Shown: one piece after another, positions 45,087 to 55,900 of the stretch
Position numbering within the stretch: position 1 is the first letter of the stretch
Layout of the letters: each line of letters begins with the position of its first letter
Notes under the pieces: generated by a model
The model's database searches: none
The model's input: only the letters and a program-made list of their open reading frames with translations
Told to the model about the DNA's origin: nothing
Source of the DNA: Bacteroidota bacterium
GTDB taxonomy: Bacteria; Bacteroidota; Bacteroidia; AKYH767-A; OLB10
DNA length: 64,000 bases
Direction: 5' to 3'
Assembly: GCA_016721435.1 (NCBI GenBank)
Contig: JADKIC010000006.1
Coordinates: forward strand, 91,634 to 155,633
Program-made: the position numbers and the translations under genes

Positions 45087-47822
45087 TTAAAAATCTCCCG
45101 CCTCTACATACGTGATCTTCGATGGGTCAATCCATTTTCTAACCGCAGCGTTGATATCGTTTACGGTCAAGGCTGAAATTTTCTTTTCGAGGTCTGCATC
45201 CCAGGCCAGCGTGCGGTCATAGTAGAGGTAGTTGGATAATCTTCCCACCAACTCACGGTCCTGTGAACGACTCACATTCCTGCTCTGAAGATAGCCGTTG
45301 ATCGCATCCTTAAGTTCAGTATCGTTGATGCCGTTTTTCAGCAGCAGGTTAATTTCATCCTGATAAGCTATTTTTAATTTCTCCAGATTGGTAGGATTGA
45401 AAATAGCGTACGATCCGAAAGCACCAACTTTGTCCGTCTGTCCCGCCTGTAAATAGGAACCGACTCCATAACTCAAACCTTCTTTCTGGCGAATACGTAC
45501 CGCGAGACGTGAATTTAAAAATCCTCCACCCAGTAAATAGTTCCCCATCACCAATGCCGCGAAATCGGGATCATTATCTCCCAATTTTAAGTTCATGCCG
45601 CATACCATCATGGCGTTTTTCTTATCGGGCGTTTTTATCTTTTCGGTTTTAGAAGTCACATCGAAGAATTCATCTTTTGCTTTTTCAAATGGAATTTTGG
45701 ATGTCCAGTTGGAAAAAATGGAGGTGATACCACTCACCGCTTCTGCTTCATTGAAGTCGCCTACGATGGCAATGGTAGCATTGGTGCCATTGTAGTAGTC
45801 CGAGTAGAATTGTTGTATCTCGGCAATCTTCAACGCTTTTACCGCTGCCGTTTCTTCTTCGGGTGTCATCGTGTAACGGAAGTCTGAAGCAGGGTAGGGA
45901 TTGGTGATACGGTCAAATACTTTGAAGGCGATGGCTTGAGGTTCGCTCTTCTGTGCTTCGATATCGGTCAGTTCTTCTTCAATCATTTTATCGAGCTCGG
46001 TAGCAGGGAAGGTCGGTCTTCTCAGCATCTCCTCCAGTAATTGCAAAACACCCGGAACACTTTCTTTTATTGTTTGCACACTTACCGTTATATCTTGTCC
46101 GCTGCCTGAAATATTGATAGTGGCTTTTAGATTATCAATCGCATCATTCAAATGCTGATAGGTGTACTTCTTCGTTCCTCTGTTTAACATGGAAGCTGTC
46201 ATTGAGGGAATGGATCCTTTGTTTTGCAATGTAGCTGCACTTCCAATATGCAGGGCCATGTTGATGTTGACACTTCCTCCACGTGTTGTTTTGGGCAGTA
46301 AACTGTATTTCGCTCCTCCTGGAATTGTTCCGGTCTTCGTTCTCGCCATAATATTCGCCGGACTCGGATCAAAAGCCTCTGCCTGCGCAAGCGCTTCCTT
46401 GCCTTTGTAATCTTTCAACAGTTCTTTAGGATCCTTCGCTTCAGGAATAGTGACACGCATCGGATTTTCTTCAGGAAGGAACATTCCGGTCGTACGATTA
46501 CTGCTTAAGAGATAAGTTGCCGCTACACGATTAACATCTGCTGCAGTGACTTGTTGCAAACGGTCGCGATAGAGGAACCATAATCTCCAATCTCCTTTTG
46601 CAATGTACTCCGACAAAGTCAAGCCCACACGGTCTGCGTTGTTATAGCTGAGCTCAAGGAATTTATTGAGTTTGTTTTTCGCTCTCGTCACTTCTTCTTC
46701 GGTGACAGGTGTTGTTTTAACATTATCGAGGAGGGTGAGCATCGTTTTATTTGCATCTTCCAGCGATTTCTCTTTTAGCACTTCTGTTGTAAAATACAGG
46801 ATGCCGGGATCTTTTAGTCCGAAGCTGAAACCATATACACTGCTCGCCTTCTTTGATTCTACCATTTCTTTGTAGAGTCTTCCACCGGGCTCACTTGTCA
46901 ATGCTTCTGCAAGCACTGCTATTGCGGGATAGTCAGGATGAGCGCCAGCAGGGATATGATAGCAACACGCTGCCACCTGCACATCACCTACTCTGCGTAA
47001 AACAACAGAGCGCTCACCGTCCTGTGTAGGTTCAACGGTGTAAGTAGGCTGCAATACGCGAGATGGTTTTGGAATTCCGCCGAAGTATTGGTTCACCAGC
47101 GCCAACGTTTTCGCTTCATCAAATTTTCCCGTGATCGTTAACACGGCATTGTCCGGCTGATAGTATTTTTTATAAAAGGCTTGCAGATTCTCAATAGGAA
47201 CGCGCTCTATGTCTTCTCTGGAGCCGATGGTCGATTTTCCATAGTTATGCCAGAGGAAAGCCGTCGACATAATCCGCTCCATCAGCACACCTCCCGGATC
47301 ATTTTCCCCGGACTCAAATTCATTTCGTACGACAGAAAACTCTGACTCCAGATCTTTCTTTGCGATATAAGAGTTGATCATGCGATCGCTCTCGAGATCC
47401 AATGCCCATTTCAGATTTTCATCCGATGCCGTAAAAGTCTCGAAGTAATTGGTACGGTCATACCAGGTCGTTCCATTCGGACGACAACCGTGGCTGGTCA
47501 GCTCCTGCGGGATGTTGGGATGCTTGGGAGTTCCTTTAAACACCATATGCTCTAGTAAGTGAGCCATGCCGCTTTCGCCATATCCTTCGTGACGGGAACC
47601 AACAAGATAAGTGATATTCACCGTCATTGTTGACTTCGACTGATCAGGAAAGAGCAGAACTTTCATGCTGTTTCCTAATTCATACTCAGTGATGCCTTCG
47701 AGTGAAGTGATTTTCTTCGGTGCAGGAGGCGCAGTTTGTTTGGCGGTTTGTCCGTACGCAGACATTGTTACGAGGACAAATAGCCACAAAACAGTTTTTT
47801 GAAGATAAATTGTTCTTTTCAT
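45087..47822 (-). CDS. Periplasmic M16 zinc peptidase (two-domain pitrilysin family)
   Basis: 911-residue exported metallopeptidase. Signal peptide (1-24, ending AYGQ); N-terminal M16 domain with the inverted zinc motif HLLEH (88-92) and the distal Glu ligand in VVRNEFESGEN; an M16_C domain; then a second, catalytically dead M16 pair from about residue 500 (no HxxEH) with the conserved GLSYGVGSYLQAG near the end. Such proteins degrade unfolded or short peptides in the periplasm. The 2.7-kb frame is intact. Monocistronic, with a strong terminator downstream. Confidence 0.93.
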   Translation of the reverse strand: MKRTIYLQKTVLWLFVLVTMSAYGQTAKQTAPPAPKKITSLEGITEYELGNSMKVLLFPDQSKSTMTVNITYLVGSRHEGYGESGMAHLLEHMVFKGTPKHPNIPQELTSHGCRPNGTTWYDRTNYFETFTASDENLKWALDLESDRMINSYIAKKDLESEFSVVRNEFESGENDPGGVLMERIMSTAFLWHNYGKSTIGSREDIERVPIENLQAFYKKYYQPDNAVLTITGKFDEAKTLALVNQYFGGIPKPSRVLQPTYTVEPTQDGERSVVLRRVGDVQVAACCYHIPAGAHPDYPAIAVLAEALTSEPGGRLYKEMVESKKASSVYGFSFGLKDPGILYFTTEVLKEKSLEDANKTMLTLLDNVKTTPVTEEEVTRAKNKLNKFLELSYNNADRVGLTLSEYIAKGDWRLWFLYRDRLQQVTAADVNRVAATYLLSSNRTTGMFLPEENPMRVTIPEAKDPKELLKDYKGKEALAQAEAFDPSPANIMARTKTGTIPGGAKYSLLPKTTRGGSVNINMALHIGSAATLQNKGSIPSMTASMLNRGTKKYTYQHLNDAIDNLKATINISGSGQDITVSVQTIKESVPGVLQLLEEMLRRPTFPATELDKMIEEELTDIEAQKSEPQAIAFKVFDRITNPYPASDFRYTMTPEEETAAVKALKIAEIQQFYSDYYNGTNATIAIVGDFNEAEAVSGITSIFSNWTSKIPFEKAKDEFFDVTSKTEKIKTPDKKNAMMVCGMNLKLGDNDPDFAALVMGNYLLGGGFLNSRLAVRIRQKEGLSYGVGSYLQAGQTDKVGAFGSYAIFNPTNLEKLKIAYQDEINLLLKNGINDTELKDAINGYLQSRNVSRSQDRELVGRLSNYLYYDRTLAWDADLEKKISALTVNDINAAVRKWIDPSKITYVEAGDF

Positions 47823-48215
47823 TATTGTGTACTTTAGGTTATACTGCGAAGCTACTATTTTTACATACGCAGCAACACCTTTCTACTCGATGTTCAAAAA
47901 ATATTTTTCGTCCGTTTACATCTCTTTAAGTGATCCGGAAGTTCCTGGTCTTTCTGATTTTTATGGATGAAACACCCTCGCTTGAAGCCCGGTCCGGAGG
48001 TCATCCTTTAAGGGTAGAGAAGATGTGAAAGTAAGGCCGGTCGCGCGCTTCATTTTGCATTTATATTTCCGGATCCGGAAGGTAGTAGGTCTGAGATTCA
48101 ATGATTTTCAAAACCGTTACACCTTTTGATGATGGAAAAGAATTGGTCATCTTTTATCGGGGAAGACCATTTTACCGCTGTTTTTTGATTAATTTGCATC
48201 ACAAAGAAATTCCTG
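47823..48215. other. Divergent intergenic region with a perfect 14-bp palindrome
   Basis: Between the M16 and AraC-type genes. It has a perfect palindrome TTCCGGATCCGGAA (48067-48080), about 135 bases before the regulator's ATG, which could be a regulator site. No gene or convincing promoter seen. Confidence 0.4.
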
Positions 48216-49493
48216 ATGGACTTGCCGATCTTGTTATTTTATGGTTTTGCATTTATTGGTCTGGTACATTCTATCCTATTTTCCTTTTTGGCCATTTCCA
48301 ACAAAAGAGCTGCAGATCTCATTATTACTTTGTTTCTGTTTATTCAGTCCCTCATTATTCTGGAATATGTACTTTACTGGACGGGCTGGCAGAATGAATA
48401 CCATCAATTATGCAATATCAGCATGACGACGCAATTTCTGTTTGGGCCGTTATTATTCATGTACATTGATTATACGTTTTCGGAAAAGAAAAGCAAGACG
48501 ACTTATTTTTTTCATTATTTACCGGCTATAATTGTCTTTCTGCTGATGCTTCCTTATTATTTAAGTACTGCAGATTTGAAGATACGTCACTTGAAGAGAA
48601 TAGATTATTTTATTTTAGATGTGAATTTACTCAACTACTTTTTAATGGCCCACATGGTCGGTTATTGTGTTTATTTACTCTGGAAAGTCAGAAAAGAAGA
48701 ACGAGTAGGTCATATCAAAAAATGGTTGTTTACCATTGTTGGTTTATTTGGTTTTTATATTGCCAGCTATATTTCTTATTATGTAATGGTAAGATATCCC
48801 TGGTTTACATTAACTACAGATTATTTTGTGTCGTTGGGGATGTGTGCAAGTATCGTTTCAATTATCTATTTTGCTTACGGTAAAAACAAAATTCTAGAGG
48901 GTTATCCGCTAAAAGAATCGTTGAAGCCGGATCGTATTTATTTCTCCTATAAAGAAGTTATAACGGACAGCAGTATTGAGAAAAAAAAAGACGAACCGAT
49001 AGTTTATAAGTATCCATCCGGTCTGGACGTTTCCGCTTCAAAGGAAGTGCACTTGTTAGAGTCAGAGCAAGAAGTAGCCACGGATTCTGTTTTAGAAAAT
49101 AGTACACTTAAATATAAAAATTCAGGCTTGACCCCCGATGCCGGTCATGAATTGGCTGAAGCGCTGAAACAACTCATGCAAAAGGAAAAACTTTATCGGG
49201 AAAGTGAATTAAAATTAGAAACGCTGGCTTCGAAATTGAATGTTCCAAAACATTATGTTTCTCAAATTATAAATCAATATTACAAAGTAAATTACTTTGA
49301 GTATATTAATTTACTCCGGATTGATGAAGCAAAATTACTCCTGGTAGCTGAAGATAAGAAGTCCATGAATATTATTGAAGTCGCTTATTGGGTAGGTTAT
49401 AATACAAAAAACACTTTTAATAACGCTTTTCGGCGCATTGTTGGTGTTACTCCAACAGAATATCGTCGTCAGCATCAAATAAGAATGAATTAG
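48216..49493 (+). CDS. Membrane-bound AraC-family transcription regulator
   Basis: 425-residue regulator. The N-terminal half has seven predicted membrane helices (about 5-220). A variable linker (about 225-315) leads to a C-terminal AraC/XylS DNA-binding domain (about 320-420) with both helix-turn-helices: LETLASKLNVPKHYVSQIIN and the signature NIIEVAYWVGYNTKNTFNNAF followed by GVTPTEYR. This 7TM-AraC design is common in Bacteroidota and presumably couples a membrane signal to transcription without proteolysis being known. Its targets are unknown; the next gene downstream is the simplest guess. Confidence 0.9.
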   Translation: MDLPILLFYGFAFIGLVHSILFSFLAISNKRAADLIITLFLFIQSLIILEYVLYWTGWQNEYHQLCNISMTTQFLFGPLLFMYIDYTFSEKKSKTTYFFHYLPAIIVFLLMLPYYLSTADLKIRHLKRIDYFILDVNLLNYFLMAHMVGYCVYLLWKVRKEERVGHIKKWLFTIVGLFGFYIASYISYYVMVRYPWFTLTTDYFVSLGMCASIVSIIYFAYGKNKILEGYPLKESLKPDRIYFSYKEVITDSSIEKKKDEPIVYKYPSGLDVSASKEVHLLESEQEVATDSVLENSTLKYKNSGLTPDAGHELAEALKQLMQKEKLYRESELKLETLASKLNVPKHYVSQIINQYYKVNYFEYINLLRIDEAKLLLVAEDKKSMNIIEVAYWVGYNTKNTFNNAFRRIVGVTPTEYRRQHQIRMN

Positions 49494-49558
49494 TATTACT
49501 TTATCGGGAGTGACTCTTATTCAGGTTTAGGTAGGTTTTTTTGTAAAAAAACAAAATC

Positions 49559-51367
49559 ATGAAAAACCTCTTCCTTAAATTCACACTCGTAGCTATATTA
49601 CTTGGTAACTGTTCATGGGTCAATGCACAGATTTTTACAAAGGTAACTACCCCCACCAATCCTATAGTTGCAGATCCGGCACAGAACTACTATAATGGTG
49701 CAAGTTGGATTGACTATGACAATGATAATTTGCTCGATTTATTTATTATTCGCAGTGGTTTATATCACAACGATGGTAATGGTAACTTCTCCAAAATTAT
49801 AAACAGTGGCCTGGGATTAGCAGGTGGCATTGGCAATTCCTGGGCAGATGTCGACAATGATGGTGATTTGGATTGTGTTCAGTCCGGTGGAGGGAGTGTT
49901 GGAACTAAATTGTTTCTCAATAACGGAAATGGTACGTTTACTCAAAGCCTGACAGGGGCATTGGCCACACCCACTTCCCTCCGTGGCTGGGGTTCAGCTT
50001 TTGGAGATTATAATAATGATGGATGGGTGGATCTTTTTATTGCATCACCTTATAATTTCGTGGCGATCACGGATTCCTGTAAGTTTTTAGTCAATATGGG
50101 TAATGGAATATTTACAAGAGTAGATACAACGATTGTGACGGATACTTTAGATGCATTTACTGTTCCATCATGGAGTGATTATGACCAGGATGGAGATGTG
50201 GATTTATTTATTGGTTCGGGAAGAGTAAACGGAGCTTTATCTCGCGATTATTTATTTGATAACAATCATGTGGCCGGTGGAGGCCCACTCTTCTCCAGAA
50301 TGAATACTGCTCCAATGGGTACAGACTTGCACGATGGTCAGGTATGGAATTGGATCGATTTCGATAATGACGGTGACCTGGACGGTTATCTCACTAATTA
50401 TGGTGGTACAACTCCCGCCGTTGGTTATCCGAATGAAATGTACCGGAATGACAGCAACATTTTTGTAAAATTGACTGTTGCAGAGGTCGGACCGATTGTT
50501 ACGGATACGGGTATCTCGCTATCAAATACATGGGGTGATTTCGATAACGATGGAGATTTAGATTGTATTGTTACCAATGAAGGTCCACAGAATAATGCGT
50601 ATTATCAAAATAATGTGATGCAGGGGAGCACTGTCTTCACAAAAATTACGAATGAACCTATGGTTCTGAACAGTGGAAATCATTGGTGTGCAACCAGCGG
50701 CGATTATGATAATGATGGAGATTTGGATGTATATATTTCAGGTGCCAGCGATAAAGGTTTGTTTGAGAATACGACGACTCTAACGGATTTTATTAATATT
50801 AAATTGGTTGGACTAACATCAAATATGTCCGGAATTGGAGCGAAGGTGAAAGTCAAAGCCAAAGGGTTTTGGCAAATGCGTGAGATCTCTGCACAGAATA
50901 CTTTTAACGGAATGAATATGCTCAATGCTCATTTTGGTTTTGGCATTTCCGGTAGTACGCCGTTATTGATTGATACTATACGGATTGAATGGCCCTCTGG
51001 TATTGTTGATCTTTGTACAAATATTCCTTCCAATGTTATGTATACCGCCACAGAAGGACAATGCCTTTCCGTTACAGCACTCCATAGTTTTGAAAATTCT
51101 AATGTAGATGATTTTTTGCTCACTGTTTATCCCAATCCTGTAGATGAACATCTGACGTTCAGTTATACCTTATCGCAACCGGAAAATATGCAGATTGAAT
51201 TACTGGATATTCATTCTAAAAGTGTACACCCCAAAATAGTAATGAACGGAACGATAGGAAATAATACAGCTTCGCTGGACATCAAAGATTTAGCACCTGG
51301 AATATATACATTGTATATCAGTAATGGAAAAAATAGTGCAACCAAAAAGTTTGTGAAGTATCAATAG
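49559..51367 (+). CDS. FG-GAP/VCBS and ASPIC/UnbV protein, T9SS cargo
   Basis: 602-residue exported protein. Signal peptide (1-23, ending NAQ), then seven calcium-binding FG-GAP/VCBS motifs of the D-x-D-N-D-G-D-x-D kind (DVDNDGDLD, DYDQDGDVD, DFDNDGDLD twice and others) forming a propeller, then an ASPIC/UnbV domain (about 420-490, GIGAKVKVKAKGFWQMREI and DTIRIEWPSG), and a T9SS domain (VYPNPVDEHLTFSY). Such proteins are often surface carbohydrate- or matrix-binding. It starts 65 bases after the AraC-type gene, so it may be co-transcribed or controlled by it (inference). Confidence 0.9.
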   Translation: MKNLFLKFTLVAILLGNCSWVNAQIFTKVTTPTNPIVADPAQNYYNGASWIDYDNDNLLDLFIIRSGLYHNDGNGNFSKIINSGLGLAGGIGNSWADVDNDGDLDCVQSGGGSVGTKLFLNNGNGTFTQSLTGALATPTSLRGWGSAFGDYNNDGWVDLFIASPYNFVAITDSCKFLVNMGNGIFTRVDTTIVTDTLDAFTVPSWSDYDQDGDVDLFIGSGRVNGALSRDYLFDNNHVAGGGPLFSRMNTAPMGTDLHDGQVWNWIDFDNDGDLDGYLTNYGGTTPAVGYPNEMYRNDSNIFVKLTVAEVGPIVTDTGISLSNTWGDFDNDGDLDCIVTNEGPQNNAYYQNNVMQGSTVFTKITNEPMVLNSGNHWCATSGDYDNDGDLDVYISGASDKGLFENTTTLTDFINIKLVGLTSNMSGIGAKVKVKAKGFWQMREISAQNTFNGMNMLNAHFGFGISGSTPLLIDTIRIEWPSGIVDLCTNIPSNVMYTATEGQCLSVTALHSFENSNVDDFLLTVYPNPVDEHLTFSYTLSQPENMQIELLDIHSKSVHPKIVMNGTIGNNTASLDIKDLAPGIYTLYISNGKNSATKKFVKYQ

Positions 51368-51381
51368 AACAAGTGTCGGTG

Positions 51382-51416
51382 ACCGGCGTTGATCAACAGG
51401 AATGCTCAACGCCGGT
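51382..51416 (+). terminator. Strong hairpin after the FG-GAP gene, probable terminator
   Basis: Perfect 11-bp stem ACCGGCGTTGA (51382-51392) / 51406-51416, loop 13, followed by a short AATTTT. Confidence 0.7.
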
Positions 51417-51502
51417 AATTTTCGGATAGGCTATATTGTTATACAATACAGGAGATATCCATCAAGGTAATCCAACAATGGAATCCTCCATTTTCGATAG
51501 GC

Positions 51503-51640
51503 TCCATCTCCTTACGAAGATTTTCGCTCTCTGCAAACCTGTCTCCTGCCTGTAAGATCACCCCATCTTTCGCAAAGCGCCATCTCCTTACGGAGATTTT
51601 TGCTCGCGACATATTAATCCATCTTCAAATCTTCAAATTT
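51503..51640. repeat. Intergenic repeats 3' of the EEP hydrolase gene
   Basis: Contains two copies of CCATCTCCTTACGRAGATTT (51503 and 51580; the second forms ATCTCC-TTAC-GGAGAT), one copy of AAACCTGTCTCCTGCC..GATCACCCCAT (51535-51566) and TTCAAATCTTCAAATTTTCA. The AAACCTGTCTCC element recurs on the other side of the EEP gene at 52897-52927. Confidence 0.6.
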
Positions 51641-51645
51641 TCAAA

Positions 51646-52467
51646 TCAATCATCCGTTTTCACCAATACCGGCAAATGATCCGATAACCAAAGTTGATTG
51701 GATCTCCGTTGATCGATATGATGGTATTCGCTAACAGTCATTTTTTTTGTGAAGATGTAATCGATACGCCTTGTTACAAATTCTTCTGTGTTGAACGAAT
51801 TGAAAGTCCCTGCAGGTCCCTTCGAAACCACTCCTTCTTTTTTATACAAACATTCCATTTGTTTATCGAAAAGCAGTATCGGTGCTTCATGGGGTTCAGC
51901 GTTGAAGTCTCCCATCACAACAAGTTTTTTATCTGCAATATTCATCCCGGTGATTAAACGGAGCATCAGTTCAGCGGATTTCTCTCTCGCTATTTTACCC
52001 ATATGATCCAGATGACAGTTGAACACATGTACCGTATCATTGGTGTTGCGATTAATAAAAGAGGCATACGTAACAATCCGTTCCAGCGCAGCATCCCATC
52101 CGACAGATACCTTCTCCGGCGTTTCCGATAGCCAGTAGGTTTTTGAGGATAGCAATTTATAGGTAGCGGTATGGTAGAAAATCGCAGAATACTCTCCCTT
52201 CGTTTTTCCATCTTCCCGCCCAACGCCGGTATAGTCATACTGCTCCAATGCCGAGTCGAGGTAGACAACCTGATCGTGTAACCCTTCCTGAATGCCGAGA
52301 ATCCCGGGACGATAACGGTTAAGCATATCCGCCACTTCCACTTTCCTGTTCTCCCAGCTGTTTTCCTTATCCGCGGGGTTGTTGTAGCGGAGATTGAAGG
52401 ACATGAAGGATGATTGCGCCACTAACAAACAGGGAAGAAATATAAATACGAAGAACAATTTTTTCAT
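51646..52467 (-). CDS. Secreted endonuclease/exonuclease/phosphatase-family hydrolase
   Basis: 273-residue exported enzyme of the EEP superfamily. ATG 52467 is chosen over an upstream in-frame start because it gives a proper signal peptide (MKKLFFVFIFLPCLLVAQ). Motifs in order: SFNLRYNN, GIQEGLHDQ (metal-binding Glu), VFNCHLDHMG, VMGDFNAEP, RRIDYIF and WLSDHLPVL (catalytic His). Close to the family containing secreted phosphodiesterases and DNase-like proteins; substrate unknown. Related, similar-size proteins are annotated only as endonuclease/exonuclease/phosphatase. It is flanked by direct copies of an intergenic repeat. Confidence 0.9.
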   Translation of the reverse strand: MKKLFFVFIFLPCLLVAQSSFMSFNLRYNNPADKENSWENRKVEVADMLNRYRPGILGIQEGLHDQVVYLDSALEQYDYTGVGREDGKTKGEYSAIFYHTATYKLLSSKTYWLSETPEKVSVGWDAALERIVTYASFINRNTNDTVHVFNCHLDHMGKIAREKSAELMLRLITGMNIADKKLVVMGDFNAEPHEAPILLFDKQMECLYKKEGVVSKGPAGTFNSFNTEEFVTRRIDYIFTKKMTVSEYHHIDQRRSNQLWLSDHLPVLVKTDD

Positions 52468-52930
52468 AGTTATCAAAAGTAGTGAAATTTGCCAATCAGA
52501 TGCTTCGTTCATTTGAATATGAAAATCGGGCAAATCTTTCATGGTCTGCTTCGGGTAACATCAACAATGATTCTAAAACGAATTATCCCATCTAAACGAA
52601 TCCTATTTTTCAGTCCAACTAATGACCGCAATGGAGAGTTAGACCCGATAGGAACGCGGATCTCATCACATCCTCCTCTGAGACATGTGAATCGGATTTT
52701 ACAGATGGTCAGGGATTTAAAGTTGGGCTATTTAGACGTTCATCAACCATCGCTTCATTCGCTGGCACATCTTGCAAGCAGACCGTTACTTTCGATAAAT
52801 CATCCCGTTTTTCGTCACCCCATCGCGAGGCTTCGCGATCAAATCTTTAAATCAATCCTTTTTCACGTCTTCAAATCACCTCATTTTCAAATCTTCAAAC
52901 CTGTCTCCCGCCAGGGAGATCACCCCATTT
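52468..52930. repeat. Gene-free stretch with several intergenic repeat families
   Basis: 52818-52840 is an almost exact inverted copy (22 of 23 bases) of 58475-58497 and forms an imperfect hairpin around CGCGAGGCTTCGCG. It is followed by TTTGAAGATTTG-type repeats and a copy of the AAACCTGTCTCC element (52897-52927), with hairpin CTCCC-GCCA-GGGAG. No gene seen in 52468-52817. Confidence 0.6.
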
Positions 52931-55900
52931 TCAAATTACCCCCGCCGTCGGCAGTTTTTCCATCGATGAAACCGTGAGGCTACAAAAATCAAATTCACTA
53001 TCCACTCTCCCTGTGATGCGGTAAATCCCCTTCCCTCTGAAGGGAAATTCTTTTATCACTCTCGGGAAATGTGTGCTGTCAAAAAAATAACCCTCCACAT
53101 CGAGCCAGGTACCGAAGGCCATGTATTCCCCCTTAATAGTGCGCGTGGGCTTGGTGGTGACGAGGTAACCGATGATGGAGATTTCCTTTCCGATACAAGT
53201 ATATAGTTCGTTGGCAGCAAAATCTCCTTTAACCCTGCCTGCGCCGAGGCTCCGGCAGGCAGGCGCTGCGTCCGATAGCTATCGGACCGCTGCGGATTCG
53301 CTGCGACCGCTGCGTTTAGGTCAGGGGTTCTTAATCGCATAAACGGACTCGATAGTTCAAACCCGAGGAGCTCTATTTCGTCAAGGGCATCCTCTGTTTC
53401 GTGATGACTGAGTGCCGGTAGCTTCCAGTCAGGCTCAGGCTCGTTAAAGAGACTCTGATGCACTTCTGTTTTGCGCCCCTCACCGATGTGCAGGAGGAGA
53501 TCCCACAACAGTTCTTTCTTGCTGCGTCCCGTAAACCGGAAGGCCCCGATGCGGATCAGTATTCGCAGTTGCTCTACTTCGATGGGCACCCGATGCATGA
53601 AGTCGGCGAGGCCGGTGAAGGGGCCGTTACGATCGCGTTCTTCGAGGAGTGTGATCGCGGTTTGCTGTTGTAAGTTTTGCAGGTGGATAAAGCCGAGGTA
53701 GATATCACGGCCTTGTATATCCGTCAAATACAAACTTTCGTTGATATGTGGCGCGTGGATGGTGGCGCCCTGCATCCTTGCTTCGTGCACGTAGAACTCT
53801 GTGGAGTAGAACCCGCCGAAGTTATTGATGACGCCCACCATGAATTCGAGCGGGTAATGCGCTTTTAAATACAGACTCTGATAGCTCTCTACGGCATAAC
53901 TCGCGGAGTGTCCTTTCGAGAACGAATACCCCGCGAAACTTTCGATCTGCCTCCACACTTCAGCTGTAATGGCGTCGGGATATCCTTTGACTTTGCAGTT
54001 GTCGAAGAACTTGTCCCGTATCTTCTGAAACTCTTCCCGGCTCCTGAATTTGCCGCTCATACCTCTGCGCAATACATCGGCTTCGCTGAGGTCGAGTCCG
54101 GCGAAGTGGTGCGCGACCTTGATCACATCTTCCTGATAGACCATGATGCCGTAGGTTTCTTCCATCAGCTCCTTCATAACGGGGTGTATATACGTTCTTC
54201 GGGCCGGATCATGGGTGCGGAGAATATATTCACGCATCATGCCGCTTCTCGCTACTCCCGGACGTATGATGGAACTCGCCGCCACCAACTGTATGTAGGT
54301 GTCGACCTGCAGTTTCTTCAGTAGCATGCGCATGGCGGGACTCTCTACATAGAAACAACCCATGCATCTTCCGTTGCGGATGAGTGCTTTTATTTTCTCA
54401 TCTTTCTTGAAGGCCTTGATCTGATGGATGTCGATGTCGATGCCGCGATTTTTTTTCACGATATCTACGGCGTCGCGGATATGCCCCAGCCCGCGCTGAC
54501 TGAGGATATCGTACTTGTACAATCCCACATCTTCCGACTCCAGCATGCTGAACTGTGTGACGGGAAATCCCTTGGGCGGATGATTGAGGGCCGTATAGCA
54601 AGTGATGGGTTTTTCGCTGATGATGACTCCTCCCGCGTGGATGCTGAGGTGATGAGGGAAGTCGTGGAGCAGCGCGCTGTATTGCCGGATCAGTTTCGCC
54701 ATGCCTTCACCCACGCTCTCTCCGTTCTTCGTGGCTTGCAATGCGTCAATCTCTTCTTTCGGGAGACCGAATACTTTTCCAAGTTCGCGGATGACGGCAT
54801 TGCTCTGATAGGTGCTATAGGTGGCGAGGAGGGCGGTATGTTCTTCTCCATGGCGCCGGAAGATGTAGGCGGTGAGGTCATCGCGGTCCTTCCAGCTGAA
54901 GTCGAGGTCGAAGTCGGGAGGGTTTTGACGGTAGGGATTGATGAAACGTTCGAAGTAGAGATCGAGGTCGATGGGATCCACGTCGGTGATGCGGAGGCAA
55001 TAGGCCACGATGCTGTTGGCGCCACTGCCACGACCCACGTAGAAGTACCCTCTGCGTTGCGCATAACGAACGATATCCCAGTTCACGAGGAAGTAAGCCG
55101 CGAAGCCGAGTTCATTGATCATGCGTAGTTCCTTCTCCACACGGTCACGGATATCCGAAGACACCTGTTCTCCATAGCGGTAATGCACGCCTTTCCAGGT
55201 TTCCCGTTCCAGCAGTACGGTGTCTACCTGACGACTTCCACTAAATGAACTTTTGTTTTTCGGCTCGTGGAAATCGAAGGCGATATGACATTCGTCGAGC
55301 AGTTGCTCGGTGTTGCGCACAATCTGCGGGAAGGCGAGATAACGGGTACGCACCTCCGCTTCTGTTACCATGATCTCATCGGGACGACAGTTGACTTCCG
55401 GCGGGACCTTACTCAGCAGGGTATTGTGACCGATGGCGCAGAGGAGGCGGTGCACGTTGTAATCTGTTTTATGCCGGACGGTTACCGGCCAGAGGACAAC
55501 GCAACGGTGGAGGAGATGTTTGTAGTTTGAGAAAGGGAGTCGCGATAAATCGGAAGGTTTTATTCCGTAAAATAGGCTGCTTGCTTCTTGCTGCTCGCTA
55601 CTCGCTGTTTTCGGATTTACATAAGAATTATTATCTGAAGACAGATCAGCCAGCGGCCAGCAGCCAGCAGCCAGCAGCCCAAAATTCTCTTGCGTACGAT
55701 TAGTTACTACTCCATCAACTAGCGGCAAGAGGCTTCTTGCTTCTTGCTGCTCGCTACTTGCTGTTTGCTTCCCGCTACTAATGATATTTGGTGGTACCCA
55801 AGAATAATTACCTGCAGAAAAAATAGCCGGAAGCCGGTAGCCCGCAGCCGGTAGCCTCGAATCAGCAGGTAGCCTGTAGCCCATAGCCGGTGGTCTTGTA

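Noticed and set aside
48101..48397. 98-residue frame overlapping the AraC-type gene start
   Set aside because: Out of frame with the clearly conserved 7TM protein; no domain features.
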